64,000 bases of DNA from Diprion similis (lineage: Eukaryota > Arthropoda > Insecta > Hymenoptera > Diprionidae): positions 19,468,001 to 19,532,000 of the forward strand of contig NC_060112.1 in NCBI RefSeq assembly GCF_021155765.1, written 5' to 3'. The translations under genes were made by a program, and so were the position numbers. Numbering within the stretch: position 1 is the first letter of the stretch; each line of letters begins with the position of its first letter. Positions 12,717-25,500 of the stretch are shown one piece after another. The notes beneath the pieces are model-generated. The model saw nothing but the letters and a program-made list of their open reading frames with translations, was not told the DNA's origin and searched no databases.

Positions 12717-15700
12717 CTATATGCCCATAAATCTCACGAGTGTCCATAGAAGCCAGAAAATAATTCCACATAGCACTGATATCAAAGTGTAGTGAGCTAG
12801 TCGTAATCTGGAAACAAAAATTCAGAATGTCAAGTCGTATAATTCATGAAGGTATAATCTTTGGAACACATGGGTCGTAAATTATAATAAAGTCTGAATA
12901 AAATATCAATGATAACAATGAATATTAATTGGATACATATATCGCATTATAAGACATTCGATTATTAACTGAATCATATCAAATTGAAATATGTAATCAT
13001 ACTGTTTTACTTTGATTCTGCAGCATAAGGCAAATACAGTACATCAGTGCATTCTTAAAGGTAGTCCTGCAGGCGTGTCGATACAAATATCGATTTATGA
13101 AAATTGGAAACGATTAAACGAACCTTGCATATCTAACAACTGCTTTAGGTCCAGTGTGTAATGGGTCTTTCACAATGTAAACACGTAAACCACGAATGAA
13201 ATGGTAATTGTATTCACTCCAGCTGAACTTATCCATGTTCAACTCAAACTGGTTCTGATCGGCGGGGCTCAGTTTCGCCGACAGTCTCAAAACACCGTTG
13301 TTATTGAAGCGCCATTGTTGCGTCGCGAAATACGAAATCACGGCGCTGAATTTGTGGATCTTCTTGTAAGCTTTCCATAACCTGTGAAGAAGCAACACCA
13401 CTCATTAAGGCTCCTGCAAACTTTGGATGTAAGGATGAAATATCTCAGGCTGATGAAAGATCTGTACATCGTACAGGGATTATAAATTAATCGTCACGCG
13501 ATAAAAGAGTAATTCAATTATACTTACATGGGCTCACGACCCACAATGCGAGCCACACTGTCTACAATGAGAGCGGGAAGAAGGTGGAGAAAAATTGCGT
13601 ACATCTTGTGAACCCATTCATACTTGTTAAGTTTGAAGCAGTAATACCATATACAAAGCATGCTTGGAATTTGCAGTCCAAAATCTTCTATCTGTTGCAT
13701 GAATTTACCCCACGTGATAGGTTTCTGGCAGGATGATACAACGTTGTAGATCGGAGGTTCATCAATCTCCGGATTCTTTGAACTATCTGCGTTATTGATA
13801 TTCGAGTTTCTGAAACAGAATAATTCACCCTACGTTGATTTCGGACGTTTACACTGAGGATTCCATACCCTTCAAGTAAGAGGGCAGCGCAATCTTACCG
13901 AGCTTCGGCGAGATCCCATGCAGCGACAATGACATTGTTGATTACGTAGTCTGCGGGAATCAAATCGGCGATCATGTCCGGGTCACAGTGAAGAGTCCGC
14001 AATAATCCAACTGCAGCCCCAACCACTATTCCGGTGGCACCGTAGACGTTGTTGATCCAACCAGCGACGGGTTCCTTAGAAGTCGCGATTACTATGGAAG
14101 GTCTGACCACGCAGACCGGCAGACGGTGGTCGTTCCGACGAATGACATCTTCGGCGACCGCTTTGGAGAAGGCGTACGTATTCGGATACTTACCCAAGAG
14201 TCTGTTAGTTCGCAAGCAATCACGAACAGATTGAGGTGAATGAAGTTAGTGAAATTTTGTAGACATTTTTTGTGAGATGAACTTGTATTATTCTGTAATA
14301 TGTTGGTCTGAGGCTTCGCGCTCGACGAAGTCAGGAGTCAAGAAGCCTCTGGAGGAAATCGCGTCACTTACACCGGCGTGAGGTGTTGGAGGGGGGCGTC
14401 ATCTAATATCTCCACGAGATTGAGTAATTTGTCCGAGTCGATCGGTGGTGGGTAGAATTTTTCATCGATGAACTCGCGAACGCAGTTCGAGTAGGCTGTT
14501 GAGATGTGGACGAATGCCTGCAGTCGGTGGAAGAGAAGGAACGAGAGTCAGAAATTGTAAAATTGGCGAAATCAGCGCTGCTGACCGTCGAGCATCGATC
14601 AACCCACTTTAAGATTTGGCATTTCCTTCGCGAGTCTCAGCATCTCCTTGGTGCCTCTGACGTTGATGTTGGTGGCGGTCCGTAAAGTTTCGTCAAACCT
14701 TACGGTGGCTGCACCGTGTATCACGACGTTCGTGGCTCGGAGCAGCTCCCTTTGCTCCGGCGCCAAACCCAAACCGATCTGCCCCACGTCGCCCTCGATC
14801 AATCTAACTTTTTGAGCAAATCCAGGCTTCTCTCTCTTCAGTCGGTCGAAAATCTGCAACATCTCTCACTTATAGTTGAAAGGTATCTCCAGGTTTGTTG
14901 GTTCAGTGGTGCAGTTATGATTAAATTTTTTGCATGCGTGAGGGTTGAGGCTAGAAGTAGTTCAACGTAACTCACCACGTCGTCGAAAAGTTCCTCAAAT
15001 CTGTCTTCTGAGCTTTTTCCTTTCTTTGCTCGCAGGAGCAGAAATAACGTGTTTACGCCCGAGCATGACCTGTGAATTTTAGTACTCAGTCTCGACGGTC
15101 AATTTATGTTAATCCACAAATGTTTCAATCAGAAGTTGTTTCGTAGTACACTGAACTTGTTTTAGTTTGAAACTATTTCTCACCAAAGTACCACTTTTTC
15201 GTCCACGTGTGTACCGTACTGTCGTACGCGTGTAATATACTGAAAGCTAATAATGAGATGTAGACTGATATGAATTTAGAAACTTAAACCGGAATTTCGA
15301 ATTCAAAGTCTGTACAGAAAACAGGAACAACACTATTTCCGCGACCAGTGAGGTGAATTAATTGTTCCCACATGGTAAATTGATATAGCATAGACACTGA
15401 GAAACCTACATGTGCCATTTAGAATTTGTAAGTTTACACCGCTAACTTCATGTATTGAATATGTCTTTCTGATGAATTCTTGTATAAGCATTCATGAGAA
15501 TTACAACGACCAATTATTTCTAACAAAAATGCAGAGGACTGCCTAATAAAAAATGATAGAATAATCCATGCTGATAACCTAGCTTCGAAACGTATGATCA
15601 ATGGTTAATATAAATGTCTTGTTCAACCCAGCTTGCAAAAGTAGTGACAATGAAGGGTTATCAAACGTTATTTTGAAAAGTTCAGCTGATTTTAGTTTCG

Positions 15701-16902
15701 AGGTTTCGAGCAGCCCTTCAACAGACTGTACAAAGATTCAAATTCCAATCTTGTAAGCAATTCAATTAGTCGCAAAATGCTTCCAGGACTAGTTCCATAT
15801 TACTGGATACGGGTATGTTAGGAGAACATTGATGACAAAGAGGATTTTTTTTAAATTTGATGAAGAAATGTCACCCAGCCAATATTTTCTTTCTTTCTTT
15901 TCTGCAATATAGAAGTTTGTCAGATGAAAGGCTCGTTAAAAATGTCACTTTCAAATGGCAAATCTCAATGTATACATATTTCGAGAAGACCGGAGCAAAA
16001 TGGCGCACTGAAGGCAAGAAAGTATGCTGTAAATTATGTTTATTCAAATGATACTAATCTATTCCTGTTAACTTACAATTGTCAACAAAAATATTTCACT
16101 TAACAAGGTGCAAAATGTTTCTAAAACTACCCAGAAAATTTTACCAGCCAATTCTTGACCGACTCCACTTTTCCCCGATCTCAAATTACAAGGGTGCCAT
16201 TCGCATTCTACGTCACACTGTCTTCGGGCATTTTGTTCCCCCCGCACACTACACATTAACACGCAGTTTTTTAATTACCTATCGACGTTATGTGCCCTAT
16301 TTCGTTCTCGCACCTCCCCCTCTCCTTCGTGCAATTTAAAGTGTGGTCATAATATGACGGATAATATTAATCATCCGATCAACAAACAAATAAATGTGCT
16401 TAAAAAAAGAGCGCTATGTGAAGCTACGAGTGTATTCTCTTAATGAAAGGTCGTGACAGTGAAGCTAACCCCCCTCCTGAGAGCGTGGCGTTACATTTGA
16501 ATGGCGCCTAGGAGAACAATAACGGAATAGAAATAATACGAATAAGAGCTATAAATGTATAAGAAACTGAGCGAGTATTATACCTCAAAATTTTATTTTT
16601 CACTTTACGTAATACAGGCTTGACTTACCCGGCGGGAAACTACAAACTGGGTTAGATTTTTCGGACATTGGATAGTCGCTATAAACGGTGACGGATTATA
16701 ATTTTATTCTTTGTAGATGGTGAAAATTTGGAGTCATGACTTACCGCAGTATTCTCTCTATCAAAAGCCTTCCTAAAAACCCGTTACCGCCAGTAAGCAA
16801 AACGTTGAGATTTGAGTAAAAACTGGAAACTTCACTGGGACCTGTGGCGAGATCGGATGCAGGATCTGACATCATGTCTCGTATATACGCAGCTTGCGAC
16901 AT
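12717..16902 (-). CDS. FAR-B: alcohol-forming fatty acyl-CoA reductase, complete, 525 aa
   Basis: Eight exons: 16902-16745, 15069-14976, 14853-14608, 14517-14372, 14201-13899, 13809-13528, 13381-13124, 12807-12717. Phases agree throughout and the protein ends at TAG 12717. It reduces fatty acyl-CoA to fatty alcohol using NADPH, feeding wax-ester, cuticular-lipid or pheromone synthesis. Visible features are the Rossmann motif TGGNGFLG (37-44), the conserved IHGAATVRFDE segment in exon 3, LKAFVHISTAYSNC across the exon 3/4 junction, the short-chain-dehydrogenase active site YAFSK (224-228), the GWINNVYGATG segment, the C-terminal 'sterile' domain (WRFNNNGVLRL in exon 7), and a terminal hydrophobic segment LISVLCGIIFWLLW typical of membrane anchoring. 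Length is normal for insect FARs. Substrate chain length cannot be told from sequence. Confidence 0.95.
15070..16744 (-). other. Intron 1 of FAR-B
   Basis: A 1.7 kb intron between the GTAAGT donor after exon 1 and the CACAG acceptor before exon 2. I see no nested gene and no clear repeat in it. Confidence 0.7.
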
Positions 16903-17030
16903 TTGAACGTGTGATATCTAATGGATGAGAACAGAACAAGATTTACTAGTGTGGATCAATTTTTATTTTTTCCATGCGCTAGTGTTACACCCAAGTTTTG
17001 CACTCAATGGCCACACTATCGTTCACATCC

Positions 17031-17632
17031 ACCTTAAGGGGGGGAATCATACTTATATTTGAAAGTTTTTTCAAAGAAAATAAAAACACTTAAATCAATT
17101 TGAATCTGAGGGCCCTATTATTCACAGTTTCAAGAACATTTCAGAATTTTTTCATCGAAATTGATAACAAAATAGCGATATGGCGCACATATGTAGCGAA
17201 CGATCACGTTTTCAATTCGGTGTCACAGATTCCTGGGTCAGTTTTTATCCGATCGACTTGAAATTTCGACAAATATTTCAAACATGTTGATAGACTCAAC
17301 GTCGTGGCTATATTTTTGAATTCCAATCCCAAAATTTTTTTACATAATTTTTTTCAGTAATATTATGGTCAAAAAATGTAATTTCTTTGTTCATAATCAT
17401 ATGCATTTGAAAAAAAGTTTTTTAACATTTGGGCTACGAGGTCGGACCCGAAAAGGTGTTTATAACTCAAAATAATTTTTCTATTTGTTACGCTAATGTT
17501 CTTGAAACTATAAGTAATAAAGCCTGTGAAATCAAATTGCCCAAGTATTTACATTTTCCTCAAAAAAGTTCCTGAAATGAGGGACGATTTTAGGCTGTGC
17601 AAGCTGTAACCCCCCCCCCCCCCCCCCCTCAC
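17031..17632. mobile_element. MITE-like element with G-run/C-run termini
   Basis: The left end reads AAGGGGGGGAATCA and the right end, reverse-complemented, reads a long G run then TTACAGC. The sub-terminal parts match in inverted orientation, for example ATTATTCACAGTTTCAAGAAC at 17116 against ATTACTTATAGTTTCAAGAAC in the reverse complement near 17505. The right end contains a run of about 20 C at about 17610-17629. No intact ORF. Confidence 0.6.
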
Positions 17633-17792
17633 TCCACCCATAAGTTAGAAAAAACTAATTCAAGACTTAGATCATTTTGCAACATATATTTTTCATTTAA
17701 AATATCAGCAGACTGTATAAAAAGTGCTACAATTACGAACAGCTGATTAAGCATCAAACATTTTGAGGCGCATTTTACTGTGATTACTTGAA

Positions 17793-18846
17793 ACGAACGA
17801 TCTTCAAAAGTGTCTTGAACGTCGTGAGTCCAACTTACACTGGTGAGATGCTCAAGTCACTCAAGTTGATTTTCACCCCAAATTCTCGTTTTTTCGCTGT
17901 TATCTCCGAAATGATCAACTTTACCGAAAAAATGTTCACGCAGTGCCTTATAGGGAAATAATTTCGTTATCAGAAAAAAACATCAGTGATTTTGTGAATT
18001 CAAACTCGTTATTCACTTTTGAACAATTTGATCTTCCTCGTGGATTTTTAAATACAGAACCAAGTACGTGGGAAACAAATCTTGATTATCAAAAATGTTT
18101 CGACACATTCAAAATGTTGAAAGTAGTTAATGATACCGCCGAAAGAGGAGTGGCACTCACTGAAAGTTTTAATGAAGGTTTGATTCTAACAAATTTCAGA
18201 GACAAAAAATTTTTCAAATTGTACAGAATCATCGCTCTCAGTATACATCGTGTATAAAATCACAATATCTTGATAAAAAACAAATTCAATGATTAATATC
18301 TAGTAGCTATTCTCATTAATAATGTATTGCTGTTACTACAATTTAGACATTTGTTATTTGTTTAAGTTTTTATTCGATTAATTGTTTATCATATATTACT
18401 TATATATATAAATTTGAATGTACTCGTAATTTTGATAGCTGAAACAGCTGGATCATATTTTCCAAGTTTCTTCAAATCCGAGCTTCGTTACTATAGGTGA
18501 TTCATCTTTTCCCACTATCTCAATTTCGGAAAAGTGATATTGACTTGAAAATATGGTGATATGATATGCAATATAAATAATTTAAAACGTTTGATTCAGT
18601 AAACCATAAAAATTTTATGCTACAAACAAGTAAAAGTTCGATATCTCACGAAATATTAATCTGAGCATTCAAGTCTAGAGGACCTTTTTTGTAGAAAATT
18701 AAATTTCCAACAAAATTTTTTTTTACATTTTTTCGGTAAAGTTGATCATTTCGGAAATAACAGTGAAAAAACGAGAGTTCGTTTATGTATTACACCAGTG
18801 TAAGTTGAACTCACGACGTTCAAGGCATTATTGAAGATCGTTCAAT
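17793..18846. mobile_element. Inverted-repeat element carrying a remnant ORF
   Basis: The arms at 17793-17940 and 18722-18846 are imperfect inverted repeats (shared GAACGATCTTCAA, TTGAACGTCGTGAGT, CCGAAATGATCAACTTTACC). Between them, 17943-18257 encodes about 104 residues on the plus strand ending in TAA. The segment MLKVVNDTAERGVALTESFN resembles the C-terminal part of an uncharacterised, multi-copy arthropod protein linked to mobile elements (motif VNDxAERGV, from memory). The usual downstream part after this motif is not recognisable, so the ORF looks truncated. No transposase catalytic residues were seen. Confidence 0.6.
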
Positions 18847-19297
18847 TCTGCGTAAATTGCGACCAAGACCAATGTGATATCATAAAATTCCGCTGAGTTG
18901 TAGAGATTTGAAAAAAAAAACGCTTCGGTTCACGTGTATTTTATATGGGAAATCTTTTCACACCCTGGGCGAGTACTTAATATTAATATTAATGGCTATA
19001 ACTTTTAGGGAATTTTTTGTTCGACATATCGAACAAATTTTAGATGGGGACTGTAAAAATAATAGTCGTTCAAAACAAATCACCCTAATGAATATATGTG
19101 ACCGTTATGGGATTGTGATGGATATACCCAAACAGCAGCGGGGGAAGTCAATGGCGAGAGTACCTCTTGATTACCGAACCGTACTGCAAGAAGCTCCACG
19201 TACAACTGACGAGGGAAACCCGCCGAGTGGAAATGAAACCTCTCCGATACAGTCGCAACATCACAAAGTGGAAGAAGGGTAAGAGTACGGGAACAGC

Positions 19298-20010
19298 AAG
19301 GCGGTCCTTGAAAAAGTAACTTTTCAAATTTTGACCGGCTCGCCCTCCGAATTGGTACATAATTCAAAAATAATTCACCAATTTTTTCACATTTTTATTT
19401 CAACTATAATCGGTGTCCCAAAGAAGATGGGTGTCATTCAATCCTTCCCCGGGCGTATTAAATCTACCCAACGGATTTAGATGGTTTTGGAAATTTGGTG
19501 TAAGGGGGTTTCTTGGGTTGCTGATCACGAATCTGAATTCAAAATTTGAAAATTCGAAATGGCAGATGCAATTTGGTGAATCGAAATCCAAAGAGTCATT
19601 TAATTTTGATGAAACTCGGTACTCGGGGGATTTTGAGGTCGCTGATTACGAATATGAACCCGAAATTACAAAGTTCAGAATGGTGGATCCAATATGGCAA
19701 TATCAAGTGACTTTTGGAGTTTTGTTTCACCATGTTGGATCTGTCACTTTGAATGTTCACTTTTGAATTCAGATTCGTAATCAGCGATCCAAAGAAAAAA
19801 ACTCCGATACCAAATTTCATCTACATCCGTTCGGTGGATTCGACGTGCCCCTGAAAGGGTTGAATGTGGAAATTCACACTCTTGGGGGCACGGATTATGG
19901 TTGAGATAAAAGTCTGAAAAAATTAGGGAATTAATTTTGAATTACGTGGAGCCGATTTAAGGGGCAACTCGGTCGAAATTCAAAAATGACTATTCTGAGG
20001 ACCACTCTAG
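19298..20010. mobile_element. Large fold-back element with internal 120-bp diverged repeats
   Basis: The ends are inverted: GGCGGTCCTTGA at 19300 against GAGTGGTCCTCAGA in the reverse complement of the right end, then GACCGGCTCGCC against GACCGAGTTGCC. A sub-unit (start near 19492 and again near 19612, containing GCTGATNACGAAT) recurs directly and, inverted, at about 19690-19818. The terminal GGTCCT resembles the element at 8998-9632, suggesting a related family. Open frames on both strands come from this symmetry. Confidence 0.65.
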
Positions 20011-22515
20011 GGGATACATATTATGTCTTAGGTGCAGATACTCGACAGTTATAGATATCATATACTTCCGCGGCAACAAGAGCTAAAGACCAGATAAAAT
20101 TAAACATGAATTTGAACACGCGGCGCAAAAACTCGACGCCGTTGACGTACACTCGCACAGACGGCGCGCGGGCTTACTCATGGACGGACGAGCAAACTTT
20201 TACCGTCAACTACTGACTATCGGCACGAAGCCAAAATACGTGTTCCCTTGTTTTTACCATTTTTTCACCCTGCGATGTTTCGACTGTATCGGAAAGTGAC
20301 ACTCAGCGAGTTCTCTTCGTCGGACAACTTCATGGTTTTAGCGCAAGGCGTCATCGCTATGAATCCAACCGATTCCTATGGATCTTCGCATATGCGCACA
20401 CAATTAATAGTCCCGGTCTGAATTCCATTAATTCTCTTGCATTGATCTCAAGTATTTTTCAAGATTTCATCGTTTATGTAATTAAATGTACACCATTAGT
20501 CAAAACATTACGATAGTCGCGTAAATGACTATTTTGAAGTTTCCCAGCATGCACCATGCCTGTGTTTATTGTAGATTCAAGAACCTGTAGAATGATTCTA
20601 TATGAATAGGTCGATTGAACGGACATTTTTGATTGGGATTTACGCATTTCAGCGAGTGATTTGAATGACACACGAGCCAAAGACCACTCCGAATCAATTT
20701 AAACGAGTGTTACAGCTGAATCAGACTTTTAAATTTATGAAAATATAAACGATTGACGCCGTTATCCGGTTCCTTTGTGAGGCATTCTCAATATTTTTTT
20801 TTTGTACAAGAACGCTGATGTCACCATATGCGTGACACTTTCTTGTATTGAGAATAATGGCCACGTGATGTTATAACGAAGCAATTGTGGCGCGATTTAC
20901 TTATTTGCATGTCCAAATTCCGCTGATAAATGTTCTCCAATAATAGAATTTAGTTGTAATAAAATTTATATTATAAATATGTTTACCGGCAATCGGTCAA
21001 TTCATAACAAAGATTTTTCAAGTGAAAACCTGTTTAGTATTACGATATAAACTTTCGGAAGGAGAAAATTATTTATTTAATTGTCTTTCTTAGATTGAAT
21101 ATTGAATCTCTTTTAAAGTTTCGTTAATCGTAGTTTAGAGTCTTCTTGTTAAATAAAAAGGTTCGATATGCATCCCACACGCAAAACACAAAGTTTACGA
21201 GTGATAATCGGCCATTTGGCCAATCCATTCTGGATTTGCCTTTGTTGAAACCCAAATTTGAAGTGATTATTGTGCAATATGTATCAATGATGCCTGATTG
21301 TTAGTTCGGACAAAGTATGTTATGATTCACTTTTAACGCAGTCCTTTACAAGCTGTCATACCTGATTCACACGTGAATTTCTTGGACAAACAACGTGACT
21401 GCAGGCGAATTCGAATGCCATGATGTAAAGTTTTGTGATAATTAAGTCCAGTTAAAAAAAAACAAAAAACATTTGACCTGGAAACACAAATTATATTGCA
21501 CTCGGGTATTGTTTTAAATCAAGATGATATTTTGCCGTTTCGGAATGCATGGATGCACGTAAAACAACTTATGTATATTCGATCATTCTAAAATCAGTGA
21601 AATAGCGTGATTTCAAGACTGATGCTTCCGTTTATGCATCACACAGGGGTATAATTATCACACTTTCACACATCGGGATAACGTTAGGTTATACAGGTTT
21701 CGTGATGCATCCGGAAATGAAATTCAGAGGGGCGATCACAAAATTTTTGCAACATGTTTAATTTTTTTTTTACAATGCATCGTTTAACTTTTATAGAAGG
21801 TTATTCTCCGTGTGTATGTGTTGAGTGTTTATTTTTTCAATTCATTTCATTGTCAGCTATCAATAAAAAAAATATTTCCGATACTGTAATCAATTATTTG
21901 CGAAGATATCAATTGTAGGCAAAGCGGCTTTCTTTCGTGCAGATAAATAAATGTAAATCGTATCAACAGATCTATTCATGACCGGTTGTTAATTGTCATG
22001 TATCGTATAGGTAATCAGACGTGAATCGTGACTGCTTTTATACACTGCAGAGCGTAGACACTGAGTTTTTATACTTCCAGGATTTCATCGTTCGTACAAA
22101 ATGTCAGTAGAACTTCGTCATTTTCCATGAATTTCATACAGCAGTATGTGTATGCATTATCTCTGAAGAATCGTGAACCCTTTGTCACATTTAATCAATC
22201 TAAAATAACCATTTCAATCACCTTACGGTAGCCTAGAAGAGATTCCGCAATGACACGGGATGATACATTCGTAGCAGCCGAAATTTAATCGTTCAATCAA
22301 GAGTAGGTATTACGAAAATTTCTCTAGTTACATTTTAGAAAAATTCGTACATAATATGTATGCATAGCTACAAGTATCAATGATATAAACAATATGAAAT
22401 CAGCACTCATTGTCAGCCACGTAAAAGAGTCCGATTCTCTTGGGCTTTGATAACAATTTTAAGATTATTTTGGCACGTTGAAATTCTCCTGTAGATAAAT
22501 TGCGATCACCAGAAA

Positions 22516-25500
22516 TTACCATAACCCAATAACTCGTAGTAACGACCATATCAGCCACAGCAAAATTCCGCAGATCGCTGTCAACAGGGTATAGTGAGCT
22601 ATCTTGATCCTGGACAACGAAAAAATAGATAATTTATCAAATATTTAAAACAGGGATGACACATATAACGACAGACATAATGTATTGACGTAAAACTGTC
22701 AACAAACATCCGGAAATAACAATTCGATATTGGAGTGAAGAAATATCGTGAAAAATGATTCATACCTGGTGTATTTCGCTGCCGCTGCTGGTAAAGTGTC
22801 TAAAGGATCCTTCACAAGATATACACGGATACCACGAACGTGACTGTAAGTGTAATCTTCCCAGTTGAGGCCCGCCACGTTGAAGTCAAATACACTCTGA
22901 TCGGCAGAACTTAGTTTATCCCACAGTCGTAAGACGCTGTTGTTACTAAACCGCCACTGTCGTAGCGTAAAATATCTGATCACAGTGCTGAACTTGTGAA
23001 TCCTCTTGTACGCGTCCCACAACCTGTACCAAGTCAATGTGACAAATTGAACATCCAGAAAATTTTGTAACCGATATTCTCGTCTCGCGATTGTGATTTA
23101 CTTATTGCATCGCGTTCATACGGTGAGTGCCACTAAACACACTACATCAGTTTGGTTTGCATGTATCAATTATATAAGAAAAATTGTCGTAGTCTTGAAA
23201 AAATCCTGTTATATTATCATTGTCAACCATTGATACGTAAATAATTCGTGATTGTCTTATACTGTAAATTTCTTACACAGGTTTTCGTCCGGTGAGTCTA
23301 GCCAAACTGTCCACAATGATAGCAGGAAGAAGGTGACAAAAAACCACGTAAATGTTGTGCAGCCAACTATACTTATTAAGTCTCAAGAAGCGAATCCATA
23401 CGGTCACCAGGGATGGTATTTCCAGTCCCAATTTACTAGTATGTTTCATAAATTGTCCCCAGGTAATGGGTTTCTGGCAGGATGAAACGGAGTTATAAAT
23501 CGGCACCTCTTCCGTCTCCGGGACCATGACGTTAACCTCATTGTCGACGTTGATACATCTGAAACAACAGTGAAGCCCATTCAGTGAACATTTTACTTAC
23601 TCGAAGTGGACAGACGATAAGAAGTCTTACCGAGTTTTGGCGATATCCCAGGCCGCAACAATGATAGTGTTGACGACGTAGTCTGCAGGAATCATGTCGG
23701 CGACCAGTTCCGGGTCGCAGTGCAAAGTATGCAGCAGCCCGACGGCAACAGCGAGTACAATTCCGGTAGCACCATAAACGTTGTTTATCCAACCAGGCAC
23801 AGGTTCCTTCGCCGTGGCAATTACTATCGACGGTCTTACCATGCATACTGGTAGAGTATGACAGCTACGGCGAACACTATGCTCGGCAATTACCTTAGTG
23901 TAAGCGTAGGTATTCGGCCATTTGCCCAGGAGTCTGCAACGTTTATTAATCAGCAACACACCAAGGTTAAACTAGAGTAGAATCGGTGAATTTTGTGGTC
24001 TGTTTGTACTAGCGCAACAATGGTATCAATCCATATCAATGATAATTTCGTTTCGCAAACTAATTTGAGAACCAAGGTGCATTTTAAGCTAGAAAATCAC
24101 ATCGCTTACACGGGAACCAAGTGCTCCAGGGAAGCGTCGTCCAGTATGTCCAACAACTTGAGTAGTTTATCCCCATCTATTGGTGTTGGATAAAATTTTT
24201 CTTCGACCACTTCTTGAACACAATTTGAGTAAGCAGTTGAGACGTGAACAAATGCCTGAAGCAGGTCAACGGAAAATTATAGAGCAGGATGGAGCGATGT
24301 TTTTTAATGATATTTACTTCGTGACTATCGGAAAAATATGAAATTTTTCTAGAGAAACTATTTGTATTCAAGTTAAACCAGTTTCTGGAATATTCAGTAC
24401 CACCTTAATGGATATATTGCATACCGACCTTAAGATTCTCCATTTCCTGTGCGAGCGATAAGAGTTCGTTGGTCCCCCTTACGTTGATGTTGACGGCGAC
24501 TCGCAAACTTTCGTCGAATCGCACAGTGGCTGCAGCGTGTATCACGATGTGGGTAGTTCGAAGCAACTCTCTGTGCTCTTTAGACAAACCCAGGCCAACT
24601 TGTGCTATATCGCCAACGATCAGCACAACCTTTCGTGAATATCCAGGCTGTTCTTTTCTCAGCCGATCGAACATCTGTAAATATGAAATCTTGTCGATTG
24701 TGATCTCAGTCCTTTTATTTTTTTTTCTGAAATTTTATAGGCAAAATCTTGACGAAACTCACAGTGTCTTCAAAAAGCAGCCTGAGTCTCTCCTCGGGAC
24801 TCTTTCCTTTTTTCGCTCGCAGGAGTACGAACAAAGTTTTTACATCCGGACAGGACCTAGAAATTTTTTCTCAATCATTAGCAACGAGTGTGCTAATTGG
24901 TTCATATCGCAAAACACTTCTTTTACCCAGCCCAGTACGTACAACGAAACAATTGTTCGATATTTATCAGTAATACTAGGAGATTGCGCTTTGAGGATGA
25001 ACGATAAGCAGATACCTATGCTGTTCGATCAAGATCTAAATTATGTTTTTACAACTCGTCGTGTCTGCAATTATTGACAAGAGTTCCAAAGTTCCAAAGT
25101 AAACGTGACACACGAACTACAACATAATTCAATAGATGCAAAGGTGTCGTTGACAAGTCCTAATACATATTTAGTATTTACTTATTGTTATTCATTGTCG
25201 GTATTCAAAACAGTCTTGCATCATGCTTTGAATTTTTATATAAAGAAAATTCCAGCTGAACTAACCCACGATTGAGCTGATGCGTTCAGATTCAGATATC
25301 TGCTTGTGTGTGTGTTTTTATTTTATTTTGGAAACTAAAAAAAATGTGAAAAAAATATTAAGCAGCCACAACGACTTTCTAATTATGGTAGATATGACTT
25401 ATTTTTGACCCAAAATCTGTGGAAAAAATTGCAGAATTTTAAAAATGGTATCTTTTTAGTTATCCCTTTTTTACACAAAAACGATCGTCGCGCCACCTGC

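Larger units (their letters stand above)
16903..22515. other. Spacer between FAR-B and FAR-C
   Basis: It contains three inverted-repeat elements (17031-17632, 17793-18846, 19298-20010), described separately. The stretch 20020-22515 holds a GC-richer patch at about 20100-20260 and otherwise AT-rich sequence with no coding signal that I can defend. Confidence 0.6.
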
